Source: Lentzea aerocolonigenes
Lineage (GTDB): Bacteria; Actinomycetota; Actinomycetes; Mycobacteriales; Pseudonocardiaceae
Reading direction: 5' to 3'
Length of the DNA: 64,000 bases
Assembly (NCBI RefSeq): GCF_000974445.1
Contig: NZ_BBOJ01000011.1
Coordinates: 62,001-126,000 of the forward strand
Shown here: positions 16,610-25,836 of the stretch, in pieces
Layout of the letters: every line of letters begins with the position of its first letter
Numbering within the stretch: the first letter of the stretch is position 1
The notes under the pieces: generated by a model
Told to the model about the DNA's origin: nothing
Databases searched by the model: none
Seen by the model: the letters and a program-made list of their open reading frames with translations, nothing else
Program-made: the position numbers and the translations under genes

Positions 16610-16835
16610 CCACAGCGCGTTCAAATTGTGGTCACGCGCCCACCTCTCCGATGTGCTCGTGCGCGCGTTCGACGCTGAGAAGCGCGTGAGGTCGTTGAGC
16701 AGTAGCGACATCGCGAGGAGCGGCGGCGAGGGATGCCAGATCGCGCGTATGGCGCCGGGCTGTGATCGGGCGGCTGCGCGACGGTCGTGAGGTTGGCAGC
16801 GATATCTCCGTGGCGCCTGTGGAAGAGAGGGAAGC

Positions 16836-19373
16836 GTGATCGTTTTTCGTGGCCTGTCAGGTCTGTTGGGTGTCATCGCGGAGCTGTTGGACAGGGCGGG
16901 GACGGACCGGCCGCTGCCGTTGATCTGCTTGGTGGGCAGGCCGTCCGCGATGGAGTTCGGCGCCGAGTTGGCGCGGCGACTGGAGCACACCGAGACACCG
17001 AAGGTGTTGTTCGCCAAGGTGGACGCGGAGGAGGACGCGGGTGTGTTGCTGAAGAGGTTGCAGCAACGGCTGGCCGAAGACCGCTTCGGTGACCAGCGGA
17101 TGCGCCGGTTCCGGCACTTAGATCTGGTGCACCTGCTGACGACCGGGCAGGGCGACACCATGAAGCTGCTGGCGGACCACCACGGCCGTGCTGGTGCGCC
17201 GCGATTACCTGGGACCGGTGCGGCCACGAATGTGCTCCCGGCGTGGGCGCAGGTGGTCATCGCGTTGTTCACCGCGTGGCACCGGCCGTTGCGGTTCTGG
17301 CTGTGGACGCACGGGGTGTGGCCATTTGGATCGGAGCCGCGCTGGCTGATGCGGCAGCGGTTCATGGTGCCTGGCCACTCGACCAGCTTCGTCGGCTTCG
17401 CCGAGCGCATCGCCCGCGGTGACGAGGAGAGCGAGGACGAGCGGCGGAAACTGCTGGTTCACGCCTTCCTGCAGGACCTGCGGATCGCTTACGGCGCCGG
17501 CAGGTTCCGGTTGCGGCGCTGGCAGCGCACCATGTATCCGTTGGTGCTGCTGGAAAACATCGGTGAATCCGGTTGGCAGCTGTTACGGCTGATCAACGAC
17601 GTGCGCAACGAGTCGGCCGAGCATGATCCGCTGCTGGTAGTCGCCACCGCGGACGAGCTGCCGGCCTGGCTCACCAAGTGCAGGCCGCTGCACCAGATCA
17701 AGGCCGCGCTCGACGAGTGGAACGAGATGTTGCCAGCGCGCAGGCAGTCGCTGCGCGAGGACGCCCGGTTCATCGCACTGCGCATGCCCTCTGGCGAAAC
17801 TCCCAGCGACGCGGACGAGTCGGCGTGGTCCACCAGCATCCGACCGCGTCCGGTTCCTCTTCTGGCACGCCGTTCCTTCCTCACGGTGGCCGTCGTCGCG
17901 CTGGTCGTCGCGGCCACGCTCACGGGCGGGATGTGGTTGTGGCCGCGAGCGGCTGGGAGCTGCTTGCCATCGCCGCGAGCGGGTGTCGCCGTGCGGTGGG
18001 TCGTGGACAGCCGCGGTGGCGAGTGCATCGGCTACAGCGACAGTTCCGCGCAGCTCTTCGGCGATGACGAACGGATGCTGGCCGCGCAGCGGGCGATCTT
18101 CGAGCTCAATGACGAAGCCAATCGCCTGCACGAAGGTGACCCGGAACGCCCATTGATTAGCCTGATCCACTTCTCCGAGATGACCAGGCGCGAAGGTGAG
18201 GTGGGCTCCGCCGATTCAGTTACCGAGCAGCTGACCGGCCTGCTGTTGCGCCAGGCACAGGCGAACGTCCGCAGCGACCACAACACTCCACTGCTGCGTA
18301 TCGTGGTCGCCAACGGTGGCTTCGAGATGGCCCGCGCTCGCGAGGTGACGGACTCCCTTCTGGCGCCGTTGTTCGAGAGCGACCCGACGCTACTCGGCGT
18401 GATCGGCATGGGCCGCACGGTCGACCCGGTGGAGAGCGCCGTCGGGGTGTTCGGCGATCTCGGTATCCCCGTCGTGGCGACCACTCTCACCGGAGAAAGC
18501 CTGCCGACCCGTTCGCCGATGTACTTCCAGCTGGTGCCGGGCAACAAGGCGCAGGCACAGCTGGTGCACGAGTTCGTGCGGCGGGAGGGCAAGCAGGTGG
18601 ACATCCACCAGCCGCGCGACATCACCGGCGACGGCTACCTCCAGTCGCTGCGCAAGGAGCTCACCGCGCTGTTCGGCGAACCCTCGTTCAAGCTGTGGGA
18701 CGGCGAGGTCGCCGATGTGAAACCCGTCTGCGGCAACGACCGCATCGCATTCTTCGCCGGGCGCCAGGCGGACTTCGACGGGTTCCTGAACCGAGTGATC
18801 GCCGACTGCGCAGGAAAACTGCCGATCATCCTCGGCGACGACTCGGTCGCCAGGTTCGTGTCGCAGACCGACAAACGTGACAACCCCACCTACGACGGCA
18901 AGTCAATCCTGTACGTGTCCCTGGGCGGCGTCGTGGTGCTGCAGAACCGGGAATGCCTGTCCAGCAAACAGAAAGCCGCACCGCTCTGCGCGGGACTGCG
19001 CGCCCTTCGCGACAACAAACCAGAACACGGACCCGCGTGGAGCACACTCGGCGTGCTGCTACAGCGGGCAGGTGTGCCGTGGATCGGTGAACGCGTCGGC
19101 ATCGCCTACGACAGCGCCGGCGTGTTCCTCGACGCCGTCGCGCGCAACCGCACCGACCGGAAGCGGATCGCTCCGACCGAACTTGTGCCCAATCGGGCAG
19201 CGATCTCGCACGAGCTCCTGGAGATGTCCTACGACGGCGCATCCGGCAAGGTCGAGTTCGGGCAGGGCCGGGCGGGTGAGCAACGGCCGATCACGATCCT
19301 GCGGTTGCCCGACGTCAAGGACGTCACCGCACCGCCGACCTGCGTGCTGATGCTACCCACCGGTTGCCCTTAG
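16836..19373 (+). CDS. membrane protein: degenerate P-loop domain, one TM helix, periplasmic-binding-like domain
   Basis: An 845-residue protein with an unusual layout. Residues 1-340 look like an intracellular NTPase that has lost its catalytic motifs. LPLICLVGRPSAMEFGAELA sits where a Walker A would be but has no GxxGKT, and YPLVLLENIGESG is a Walker B-like strand with the Asp replaced, followed by a sensor-like LLVVATADELPAW. Residues ~347-368 (FLTVAVVALVVAATLTGGMW) are a single membrane helix. Residues ~385-840 are extracellular and resemble type I periplasmic-binding (branched-chain amino-acid receptor) domains: SLIHFSEMTRREGEVGSADS, LLGVIGMGRTVDPVESAVGV, PVVATTLTGESLPTRSPMYF. Cysteine pairs fit an exported fold. 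It is likely a ligand-sensing receptor or scaffold; the function is unknown. GTG at 16836 follows GAGAGGGAA. Confidence 0.7.
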   Translation: MIVFRGLSGLLGVIAELLDRAGTDRPLPLICLVGRPSAMEFGAELARRLEHTETPKVLFAKVDAEEDAGVLLKRLQQRLAEDRFGDQRMRRFRHLDLVHLLTTGQGDTMKLLADHHGRAGAPRLPGTGAATNVLPAWAQVVIALFTAWHRPLRFWLWTHGVWPFGSEPRWLMRQRFMVPGHSTSFVGFAERIARGDEESEDERRKLLVHAFLQDLRIAYGAGRFRLRRWQRTMYPLVLLENIGESGWQLLRLINDVRNESAEHDPLLVVATADELPAWLTKCRPLHQIKAALDEWNEMLPARRQSLREDARFIALRMPSGETPSDADESAWSTSIRPRPVPLLARRSFLTVAVVALVVAATLTGGMWLWPRAAGSCLPSPRAGVAVRWVVDSRGGECIGYSDSSAQLFGDDERMLAAQRAIFELNDEANRLHEGDPERPLISLIHFSEMTRREGEVGSADSVTEQLTGLLLRQAQANVRSDHNTPLLRIVVANGGFEMARAREVTDSLLAPLFESDPTLLGVIGMGRTVDPVESAVGVFGDLGIPVVATTLTGESLPTRSPMYFQLVPGNKAQAQLVHEFVRREGKQVDIHQPRDITGDGYLQSLRKELTALFGEPSFKLWDGEVADVKPVCGNDRIAFFAGRQADFDGFLNRVIADCAGKLPIILGDDSVARFVSQTDKRDNPTYDGKSILYVSLGGVVVLQNRECLSSKQKAAPLCAGLRALRDNKPEHGPAWSTLGVLLQRAGVPWIGERVGIAYDSAGVFLDAVARNRTDRKRIAPTELVPNRAAISHELLEMSYDGASGKVEFGQGRAGEQRPITILRLPDVKDVTAPPTCVLMLPTGCP

Positions 19374-19554
19374 CTGAACAGTCTGGTGGTCGCCCCGTCC
19401 GCTGCAAGCTGTTGGGTTGAATCATGTGGCGCTGGCCGCGATGAAGGCGAGGCCTACGCCGAGAAGTTGCAGCACGGCAGCGTCGGTTCTGGTGTGGTGA
19501 GTCGTGCTAGGCCAATGGGCGACGAAGACAGTCTTTGCGAACTGCATTGTTTGT

Positions 19555-19935
19555 CTACTTGGGACTTTCCAGGCCCCTTCTGGGTCCTTGTCGTCGAGGC
19601 TCGACGAGTCACAACGGGTCTGAACAGGTAAACATGTCGAAGGGGTCGTCTTTGGAAGTTGTCCCTCAAGCGGCCCCATCGCGACTTGCCAAGTCTGGCC
19701 CGACCACCATTTCTGGCGGGCCTCGCCGAGGGTGGAGATCGGGTCGTAGGAGGGGTAGCGGCGGTCGAGCGCCTCGGGTCATCGAGCTCGAGCCCGGTCC
19801 GGTAGTTCTCGTCCAGTAGAAAATGCCCAGCTCGCTGTCGTATTCGGCGAGCTGTGTATCCACCTCTTGCCCACCTAGGGCAACGTCGCAAACGATGTGC
19901 GGAGTCGCGTAGCGGGGCAGGTAACCCATGATCGC
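19555..19935. repeat. diverged direct repeat, copy B (counterpart of 14500-14885)
   Basis: Same order of blocks as copy A but with many substitutions and small indels. The hairpin here is imperfect (CGAAGGGGTCG against CGGCCCCATCG), and the 16-bp inverted repeat is absent. The coding remnant inside it is annotated separately. Confidence 0.6.
19700..19929 (-). pseudogene. frameshifted copy of the small gene at 14653-14877
   Basis: From the ATG at 19929 the minus strand reads MGYLPRYATPHIVCDVALGG, then QLAEYDSELGIFYWT, matching the intact protein. It then loses frame; the remaining homology (DENYRTGLELDDP) continues in the next frame. At least one indel in the middle and a second near PYYDP are needed to align it. 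No longer able to encode the full product. Confidence 0.55.
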
Positions 19936-20044
19936 GTGCTGGAGTTCCTGGGCTTCCCAGACGGACACCCTCCAATGTTCTGCGTTGGGGAGCATGTCGC
20001 ACATGTGTCTTGCGAGTGGGTGCGCGGGGCATGGCTCTCAGGCT

Positions 20045-20222
20045 GGACAAGGTCGATGGAGCTGGTCGTCAGCTGTGGGAGCACGATCCGGGAGCAACAG
20101 GGAGCAGAATCATGCGCTGAACGTGCCAGTACGTCCCTCAACGAATTTGAACGAAGCTGCGCTGACCTGCAAGAGTTGCATTTCCGCAGGTCAGCGCAGC
20201 GATGATGCCACAGGAATCCACT
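20045..20222. repeat. diverged direct repeat, copy C
   Basis: About 178 bp with clear same-orientation similarity to 26426-26606. Shared blocks are GCTGTGGGAGCACGATCC, CAGTACGT.TCCCTCAACG, a 13-bp stem around CTGACCTGC/GCAGGTCAG, and AGGAATCCACT at the end. Copy D's end coincides with the last codons of the NSAR gene at 26587, and copy C retains the corresponding bases (minus-strand reading QWIPVA, against EWIPIA in D). The stem (20158-20170 with 20186-20198) shows a compensating G-C for A-T change relative to D. The segment between C and D carries the GH62, VMAP-C-like and NB-ARC genes. Confidence 0.65.
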
Positions 20223-20611
20223 GAGTGTTCAACGATCGGAGCCTACCGACGCACCAGCGTGTTCTGGCTGGTCAGCTGTCCTTCAGTGGCTCCGGGTGCC
20301 CAAGCGTTCGCGCATGGTGGGAGCAGTGTGGGAGCACGGGTGATGAACACGTTCGCGATACCCAGGTGATCACCAGGCTTCGTCCGGTCGGCCGTGTTTT
20401 GGCACCCCGCAGCGCATCGTCAAGGCCGTCGGGCAGCTCGGCTACCGGTACTCGGCCTCCCCGCTGATCGTCCGCGACGGGACCGAGCGTGCTGCCCGGA
20501 TCGCGGCCTTGATCGACGGTGGCGAAAGGCTGAGGTCAGCTCAACGGTTGCCGCCTCGGCAGGGTGCAGCGTCTCGTATGGGTCTTCCTGCGAAAACCTG
20601 CCCGTAACATC
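20223..20611. other. gap without an intact gene; possible regulator fragment
   Basis: No complete gene is visible. One frame around 20405-20530 reads TPQRIVKAVGQLGYRYSASP, then LIVRDGTERAARIAALIDGG. The AVGQLGYR part vaguely resembles the end of a LacI-type DNA-binding domain, but there is no start, no upstream helix-turn-helix and no sugar-binding domain. Treat as a possible gene remnant only. Confidence 0.3.
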
Positions 20612-20723
20612 TTGACGCGGCCGATGTTATCGTTCACAGTCCACGTGGTGCATTCAGCCGCACCGCAGGTTGGCTACTCAACACCTATATTCGCTCGCAT
20701 TCCTGTACGGACCGTCCTCGGAA

Positions 20724-20741
20724 AGTGTTAGCGCTAACACT
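20724..20741. promoter_or_regulatory. LacI-family operator upstream of the GH62 gene
   Basis: AGTGTTAGCGCTAACACT is a perfect 18-bp palindrome with the central CG typical of LacI-family operators controlling glycoside hydrolase genes in actinobacteria. It lies 98 bp upstream of the GH62 start. A weaker related site, TGTTATCGTTCACA, lies at about 20625-20638, just after a TTGACG box (20612-20617). Substrate-induced derepression by arabinose/xylose oligosaccharides is the likely mode; no LacI gene is in the window. Confidence 0.8.
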
Positions 20742-20839
20742 CTCTTTCGAGGCAGTTTCCCGTGCGCGGGTGTCGCCGGCGTCCGCGCCGATGCGGCCCG
20801 CCTCATGTCGGCGATCCCAATGGTGAAAGGAAAGACGCT

Positions 20840-22327
20840 ATGTCGGTTGGGTTTGCGCGCACCGCGAGGTGGCGCCGTCGGTTGCGGTCGGGATTGGCCG
20901 CCGCTGCGGCGGCGGCGTTCGTGGGTGGGCTGCTCACGGTGGCCATGACGCCAGCGTCGGCCGCCACGGTGGACACCACCGCCTGGTACGTACTGGTGAA
21001 CCGCAACAGCGGCAAGGCCCTCGACGTCAGCAGCGCGTCCACGGCCGACGGCGCCAACCTCGTCCAGCGGACCCGCACCAACGCCACCAACCAGCAGTTC
21101 CAGTTCGTGGACTCCGGCGGCGGCTACTACCGGCTGCGCGCGCGGCACTCCGGCAAGGTGCTCGACGTCTTCAACTGGTCGACCGCAGACGGTGCCGCGA
21201 TCGTGCAGTGGGCCGACGGCAACGGCGCCAACCAGCAGTTCCGGCTGGCCGATTCCGACAGCGGCTACGTCCGGCTGGTCAACCGCAACAGCAACAAGGT
21301 CGTCGAGGTGCAAGGCCTGTCGACCGCCGACGGCGCCGGCGTCGCACAGTGGGGCGACTGGAACGGCAGCAACCAGCAGTGGCAACTCGTCCGGGTCGAC
21401 GGGGGCAGTGGCACCTGCTCGCTGCCGTCGACGTACCGCTGGACGTCGACCGGCCCGCTGGCCACTCCGAAGTCGGGGTGGGTCTCGCTCAAGGACCTCA
21501 CCCACGTCGTCCACAACGGCCAGCACGTCGTCTACGGCACGACGAGCGACAGCCAATCGAACTGGAAGTCGATGAGCTTCAGCCCCTTCACGAACTGGTC
21601 CGACATGGCCACCGCCACCCAGAACTCGATGTCGTTCAACGCCATCGCGCCGACGCTGTTCTACTTCGCCCCGAAGAACATCTGGGTGCTCGCCTACCAG
21701 TGGGACGGGCCGACCTTCTCCTACCGCACCTCGAGCGACCCCACCAACCCCAACGGCTGGTCCGCGGCGCAGACGCTGTTCACGGGCAGCATCCCCGTCA
21801 CCGCCCCCATCGACCAGACCCTCATTGCCGACGGCACGAACATGTACCTGTTCTTCGCCGGCGACAACGGCAACATCTACCGCGCCAGCATGCCCATCGG
21901 GAACTTCCCGGGCAGCTTCGGCTCGAACTACACGACGATCATGAGCGACACGCAGGACAACCTGTTCGAAGCGGTCGAGGTCTACAAGGTCCAGGGCCAG
22001 AACCAGTACCTCATGATCGTCGAGGCGCGAGGGGCGTGGCCGAAAGCGCAGCGCTACTTCCGCTCGTTCACGGCCACCAGCCTCGACGGTACGTGGACAC
22101 CGCAGGCCGTCACCGAGAGCAACCCCTTCGCCGGCAAGGCCAACAGCGGCGCCACCTGGACCGACGACATCAGCCACGGCGATCTGATTCGCACCAACCC
22201 CGATCAGACCAAGACCGTTGACCCCTGCAACCTGCAGTTCCTGTACCAGGGACGCGACCCCAGCTCCGACGGCATGGACTACGCCCTCCTGCCTTACCGG
22301 CCGGGCCTGCTGACACTGCAGCGCTAG
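20840..22327 (+). CDS. secreted CBM13-GH62 alpha-L-arabinofuranosidase
   Basis: A 495-residue exported enzyme. Residues 1-41 form a twin-arginine-like signal peptide ([20 protein letters not shown] ending TPASAA). Residues ~45-180 are a ricin-type beta-trefoil (CBM13) with the three QxW-type repeats NQQFQF, NQQFRL and NQQWQL, which binds xylan or related glycans. Residues ~190-495 are a GH62 catalytic domain, a five-bladed propeller that removes arabinose from arabinoxylan. GH62 landmarks visible are [20 protein letters not shown], the catalytic Asp in SLKDLTHV, the Glu in [11 protein letters not shown], and YQGRDP near the end. ATG at 20840 is chosen over upstream in-frame codons because GAAAGGAAAG lies at the right distance and the signal peptide starts there. 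Monocistronic, followed by a terminator at 22428. Confidence 0.92.
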   Translation: MSVGFARTARWRRRLRSGLAAAAAAAFVGGLLTVAMTPASAATVDTTAWYVLVNRNSGKALDVSSASTADGANLVQRTRTNATNQQFQFVDSGGGYYRLRARHSGKVLDVFNWSTADGAAIVQWADGNGANQQFRLADSDSGYVRLVNRNSNKVVEVQGLSTADGAGVAQWGDWNGSNQQWQLVRVDGGSGTCSLPSTYRWTSTGPLATPKSGWVSLKDLTHVVHNGQHVVYGTTSDSQSNWKSMSFSPFTNWSDMATATQNSMSFNAIAPTLFYFAPKNIWVLAYQWDGPTFSYRTSSDPTNPNGWSAAQTLFTGSIPVTAPIDQTLIADGTNMYLFFAGDNGNIYRASMPIGNFPGSFGSNYTTIMSDTQDNLFEAVEVYKVQGQNQYLMIVEARGAWPKAQRYFRSFTATSLDGTWTPQAVTESNPFAGKANSGATWTDDISHGDLIRTNPDQTKTVDPCNLQFLYQGRDPSSDGMDYALLPYRPGLLTLQR

Positions 22328-22427
22328 CCGGTGACGTGACGCAGGTCCGGCTCCGGTGTTCCGGACGTTCGCGGGAACGACGTACGCCCAACCGGGCGAG
22401 CGATCGGGAACGGGTGGAGCTGGAGGA

Positions 22428-22454
22428 GCGGGCTCGGTGCAAGGCCGAGCCCGC
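22428..22454 (+). terminator. hairpin downstream of the GH62 gene
   Basis: GCGGGCTCGG (22428-22437) pairs perfectly with CCGAGCCCGC (22445-22454) across a 7-nt loop, 100 bp after the GH62 stop. It resembles an actinobacterial hairpin terminator with no long U-tract. Confidence 0.6.
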
Positions 22455-22571
22455 CTGCGCACGCGGAGACCCCCAATTCACTGACCCGTTGTCGGGTATC
22501 TAGAACAGGCCGATGGCTGAGACCGAACAGCTCGAGCGGGCGGCTCAGATCGAGGTCCACTGCCTGCAGCC

Positions 22572-23036
22572 GTGTTCGTGACAGTCGCGGCGACCAACGC
22601 GACCATCAATCCGATGAGGGGGCGTGACTTCGTCGGTGACATGGACCAAGTGCGCAACCAGGTTGCGCTGATTGTCGAGTGGGCCGAGGCCGATTGGGTG
22701 CAATACGCGAAGACCATCCGGCTGGAGTTCGTGCTCTCCACGGAGTTGATCAATCTTCCCGTTGACCAGTGGTCGGCCGATCCCGATGATGTGACCCGGA
22801 TGCCGCTTGGTGTGCGCTATCACGTGGTGGTGCGAAGCCTTCAGCTGAAGCTCGCCCGTGACCGCCACCGCCAGTGGCGGATCAGATGGGATTCGATGAT
22901 GGACTCGAAGAGCGGTGTTGTGGTCAGAGCAGGCGCTGACGACCCGCAGAGCTTGCGTGCACTGGCCGCCACGCTCGTTCGTGACCCCGGCCAAGGAATC
23001 CTTGTGCTGGACGAAGCACCGATCCGAGTCGCATGA
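22572..23036 (+). pseudogene. 5'-truncated VMAP-C-like (vWA-MoxR associated C-terminal) remnant
   Basis: The 154-codon frame encodes the latter part of what looks like a vWA-MoxR-associated-protein C-terminal domain: TIRLEFVLSTELINLPVDQW, YHVVVRSLQLKLARDRHRQW, RIRWDSM, and LVRDPGQGILVLDEAP near the end. In full proteins this domain is longer and follows a protease or effector-associated module. Here the N-terminal strand region and any effector part are missing, and an upstream frame (ATG at 22513, AQIEVHCLQP) ends in a TGA before it. No ribosome binding site is evident. VMAP proteins belong to multi-gene conflict/immunity systems. I read this as a decayed remnant; an expressed orphan cannot be excluded. 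Confidence 0.5.
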
Positions 23037-23225
23037 TCCCTTCGCTGGAACTGCTTTCCGAGCCGATTCACTGAGAAGCAGGATCCTCGGCGACTGGATC
23101 CAAGAACCTTCTTGCTTCTTCTCGTCATCGCCGCTCTGAGCGGTGCAGTTCCACTTCCAGGTGGTGAACCTGGATTTCCACAGGGTGGCCTCAAAAAGAC
23201 AGGCCGCACAGGTTGGAGGCACGTC

Positions 23226-25796
23226 ATGCCATCGTCTCGGGAACCGACCGACGTCTTCGCGGCGCCGCCCGACCCCGGACCGGCGAGCAGCCTCGACGAC
23301 CTCGTGCTTTTGTTGCGGTTGTTGAAGGTCTGGGCGGGCGATCCGTCCTACGAGGTCATCAAGGACCGCGTCAACGCGGCGTGGACCGCGGCCGGACGGC
23401 CGGAGAGCGACCTGGCGCGGAAGAACACCGTCGCGGACTGCTTCCGGCCCGGCAGGCGGCGGTGGAACAACGATCTCGTCGTGGCGGTCGTGCAGGCGCT
23501 GCACGCCGACGTCGGCTACGCGGCGCAGTGGCGGCAGGCTCTCCGCGTCGTCGGCGGCGAAACCAAGGCGGCGTCCCAGGTCCGCGTCCAGGACACCCTG
23601 CCGGAGGACCTGGCCGAGTTCACCGGCCGCACCGCCGAACTCGATCGGCTGCGCGAGGCGCTGCGCGACGGCGACGCGGTGGTGATCTCCGCGCTGGAGG
23701 GCATGGCCGGGATCGGCAAGACTCAGCTCGCCATCCACGCCGGGCATCTGCTCGCTGACGCGGACCTCGTCGACCGGGTCCTGTTCGTCAACCTGCGCGG
23801 CTTCCACCCCGACCCGGCCCAACCACCGGCCGACCCCGCCGCCGTCCTGGACGGGTTCCTGCGCCTGCTCGGCGTGCCCGGCCATCAGATCCCGCACGAC
23901 CTGGACGCCCGCGCCGCCGCCTACCGCGACCGGCTCCACAACACCCGCACCCTGGTGATCCTCGACAACGCCGCCACCGAGGACCAGGTCCGCCCCCTGC
24001 TGTCCACTGCCCCCGGCTGCCCCACCCTGATCACCAGCCGCCGAAGCCTCACCGCCCTGGCAGGCGCGACGCACCTCCCGGTGGACGTGTTCACCCCCGA
24101 GGAGGCCGTGCGCTTTCTCGCCGACGCCGCGCCCGCAGTGCCCGTCGGCCCGGACCCGGCGGCTCCAGCGCGCATCGCGCTGCGCTGCGGCTACCTGCCG
24201 CTGGCACTGGGCCTCGTCACGGCGCGAATCGCCGCGACCCCCGGCTGGACCCTCACCGACCACGCCGACCGGCTCGACGAACGCCACCGCGACCAGCGGC
24301 TGGACTCCGGCGTCGAACTCGCGCTCGGCCTGTCCTACCAGGACCAGCCAGCCGACCGACGACGACTGCTGCGACTGCTCGCGCTGCATCCCGGCCAGGA
24401 CGTCGACGCGCACGCCGCCGCGGCGCTGACCGGCACGGACCTGCGCACCGTTCACGACCAGCTCGACCAACTGCGCGCCGACCACCTGCTCCAGCAGACC
24501 GCTCCCGGCCGTTACACCTTCCACGACCTGGTCCGGGCCTACGCCGCGACCAGGGCGGCCGACGAGGACCGCCCTGCCGACCGCCGCGCCGCGTTGACCC
24601 GCCTGTTCGACTACTACCTGGCCACCGTGGGCACCGCGATGGACCACCTCTACCCGGCCCAGGCGGAAGTCCCTTCCCCGGTCGACCCGGCCCCAGCCCT
24701 GACCGACCCGGACACCTCCAAGCGGTGGCTGGACGTCGAACGCCCGAACCTGGTCGCCGTCGCCGCGCACAGCGCCACCCACGGCTGGCAGACCCACACC
24801 ATCCGGCTCGCGGAGATCATGTCCCGCTACTTCGACGGCGGCCACTTCACCGACGCCCTCGCCGTCCACGGCCACGCCTGCCGCGCCGCCCAGGACGCCG
24901 ACGACCCGGCCGGGCAGGCCACCGCGCTGCTCAACCTCGGCACCACCAACGGTCAACTGGGCCGGTACCGCACCGCAGCCGACCAGTTCGAACAGGCACT
25001 CGTCCTGTTCCGGCAGACCGGCGACCTGGCAGGCCAGGCCCGCGCCCAGGGCAACCTGGGCAACATCGAGCAGCTGCTGGGCCGCTACCAGCGGGCCGCC
25101 GAGCACTACGAGCAGGTCCAGGCCCTGTTCCGGCAGGCAGGCGACCGGACCGGCGAGGCCTACACGCTGAGCAACCTCGGCACCGTCGAGGGGCAACTGG
25201 GCCGCTACGACTCCGCCGCCGAGCACCTCCAGCAGGCCCTGGACCTGTTCCGCGCGGCGGGCGACCGGGCCGGTGAGTCCTACATGCTGATCGGCCTCGG
25301 CGGCATCGAGGTCCTGCTCGGCCGCTACGGGCCCGCCGCCGACCACCTCCAGCAGGCCCTGGTTCTGTGCAGACAGGTCGGCAACCGCGCGGGGGAGGGC
25401 TGGACCCTCGACAGCCTCGGCAAGCTGCACACCCAGCTCGGCGAGGTGCCCCAAGCCCTCGAACGGCACCAGCAGGCCCTGGACCTCTTCCGTGAGACCG
25501 GCGACCAGCCCGGCGAAGCCTGGGCGCTCAACGGCCTCGGCGAAGTCGCCAACGCCACCGGCCGTCCCGCCTGGGCCCTCGCCCATCACGAGGCCGCCCT
25601 CACCATCGCCACCGACCTGGGCACCAGCGATCAGCAGGCCCGCGCCCACGCCGGCCTCGGCCAGGCCCACCACGCCATGGGCGACGCCGCGCTCGCTCGT
25701 CAGCACTACGAGCAGGCCGTGGCCCTCTACACCGACCTCGGCATGCCGCAGGCCGAGGAGATCCGCGCCCGCCTCGCCGCGCTGGAACAGCCGTGA
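23226..25796 (+). CDS. NB-ARC/TPR STAND protein (AfsR-like without SARP domain)
   Basis: An 856-residue signal-transduction ATPase. Residues ~15-120 form a helical N-terminal domain (DDLVLLLRLLKVWAGDPSYE, KNTVADCFRPGRRRWNNDLV) of the type that precedes many actinobacterial STAND proteins. NB-ARC follows with GRTAELDRLREAL, Walker A EGMAGIGKTQLAIH (~residue 160), Walker B RTLVILDNA (~245), TLITSRRSL, GLPL-like CGYLPLALGLV, and an MHD-like YTFHDLVRAYA (~435). Residues ~560-850 contain about seven 40-residue TPRs (LGRYDSAAEHLQQALDLFRA and similar). No DNA-binding or effector enzymatic domain is visible. The family includes regulators and innate-immune-like sensors. ATG at 23226; ends in a bidirectional terminator. 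Confidence 0.85.
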   Translation: MPSSREPTDVFAAPPDPGPASSLDDLVLLLRLLKVWAGDPSYEVIKDRVNAAWTAAGRPESDLARKNTVADCFRPGRRRWNNDLVVAVVQALHADVGYAAQWRQALRVVGGETKAASQVRVQDTLPEDLAEFTGRTAELDRLREALRDGDAVVISALEGMAGIGKTQLAIHAGHLLADADLVDRVLFVNLRGFHPDPAQPPADPAAVLDGFLRLLGVPGHQIPHDLDARAAAYRDRLHNTRTLVILDNAATEDQVRPLLSTAPGCPTLITSRRSLTALAGATHLPVDVFTPEEAVRFLADAAPAVPVGPDPAAPARIALRCGYLPLALGLVTARIAATPGWTLTDHADRLDERHRDQRLDSGVELALGLSYQDQPADRRRLLRLLALHPGQDVDAHAAAALTGTDLRTVHDQLDQLRADHLLQQTAPGRYTFHDLVRAYAATRAADEDRPADRRAALTRLFDYYLATVGTAMDHLYPAQAEVPSPVDPAPALTDPDTSKRWLDVERPNLVAVAAHSATHGWQTHTIRLAEIMSRYFDGGHFTDALAVHGHACRAAQDADDPAGQATALLNLGTTNGQLGRYRTAADQFEQALVLFRQTGDLAGQARAQGNLGNIEQLLGRYQRAAEHYEQVQALFRQAGDRTGEAYTLSNLGTVEGQLGRYDSAAEHLQQALDLFRAAGDRAGESYMLIGLGGIEVLLGRYGPAADHLQQALVLCRQVGNRAGEGWTLDSLGKLHTQLGEVPQALERHQQALDLFRETGDQPGEAWALNGLGEVANATGRPAWALAHHEAALTIATDLGTSDQQARAHAGLGQAHHAMGDAALARQHYEQAVALYTDLGMPQAEEIRARLAALEQP

Positions 25797-25829
25797 TCGG
25801 CCGCCGACCCCTCACCGGCGGCCGATCAC
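25793..25829. terminator. bidirectional hairpin between convergent genes
   Basis: GTGATCGGCCGCCG (25793-25806) and CGGCGGCCGATCAC (25816-25829) form a perfect 14-bp stem with a 9-nt loop. It includes the stop codon of the NB-ARC gene and ends just before the stop of the secreted-protein gene, serving both. Confidence 0.75.
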
Positions 25830-25836
25830 GCCCGCG

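Noticed and set aside
20394..20615. LacI-type regulator gene for the GH62 operator
   Set aside because: Only a short stretch vaguely like the end of a LacI DNA-binding domain; no complete HTH, start or sugar-binding domain.
22545..25706. 1053-codon minus-strand frame opposite the NB-ARC/TPR gene
   Set aside because: Repetitive because the TPR repeats are read in antisense; no recognisable domain or start signal.
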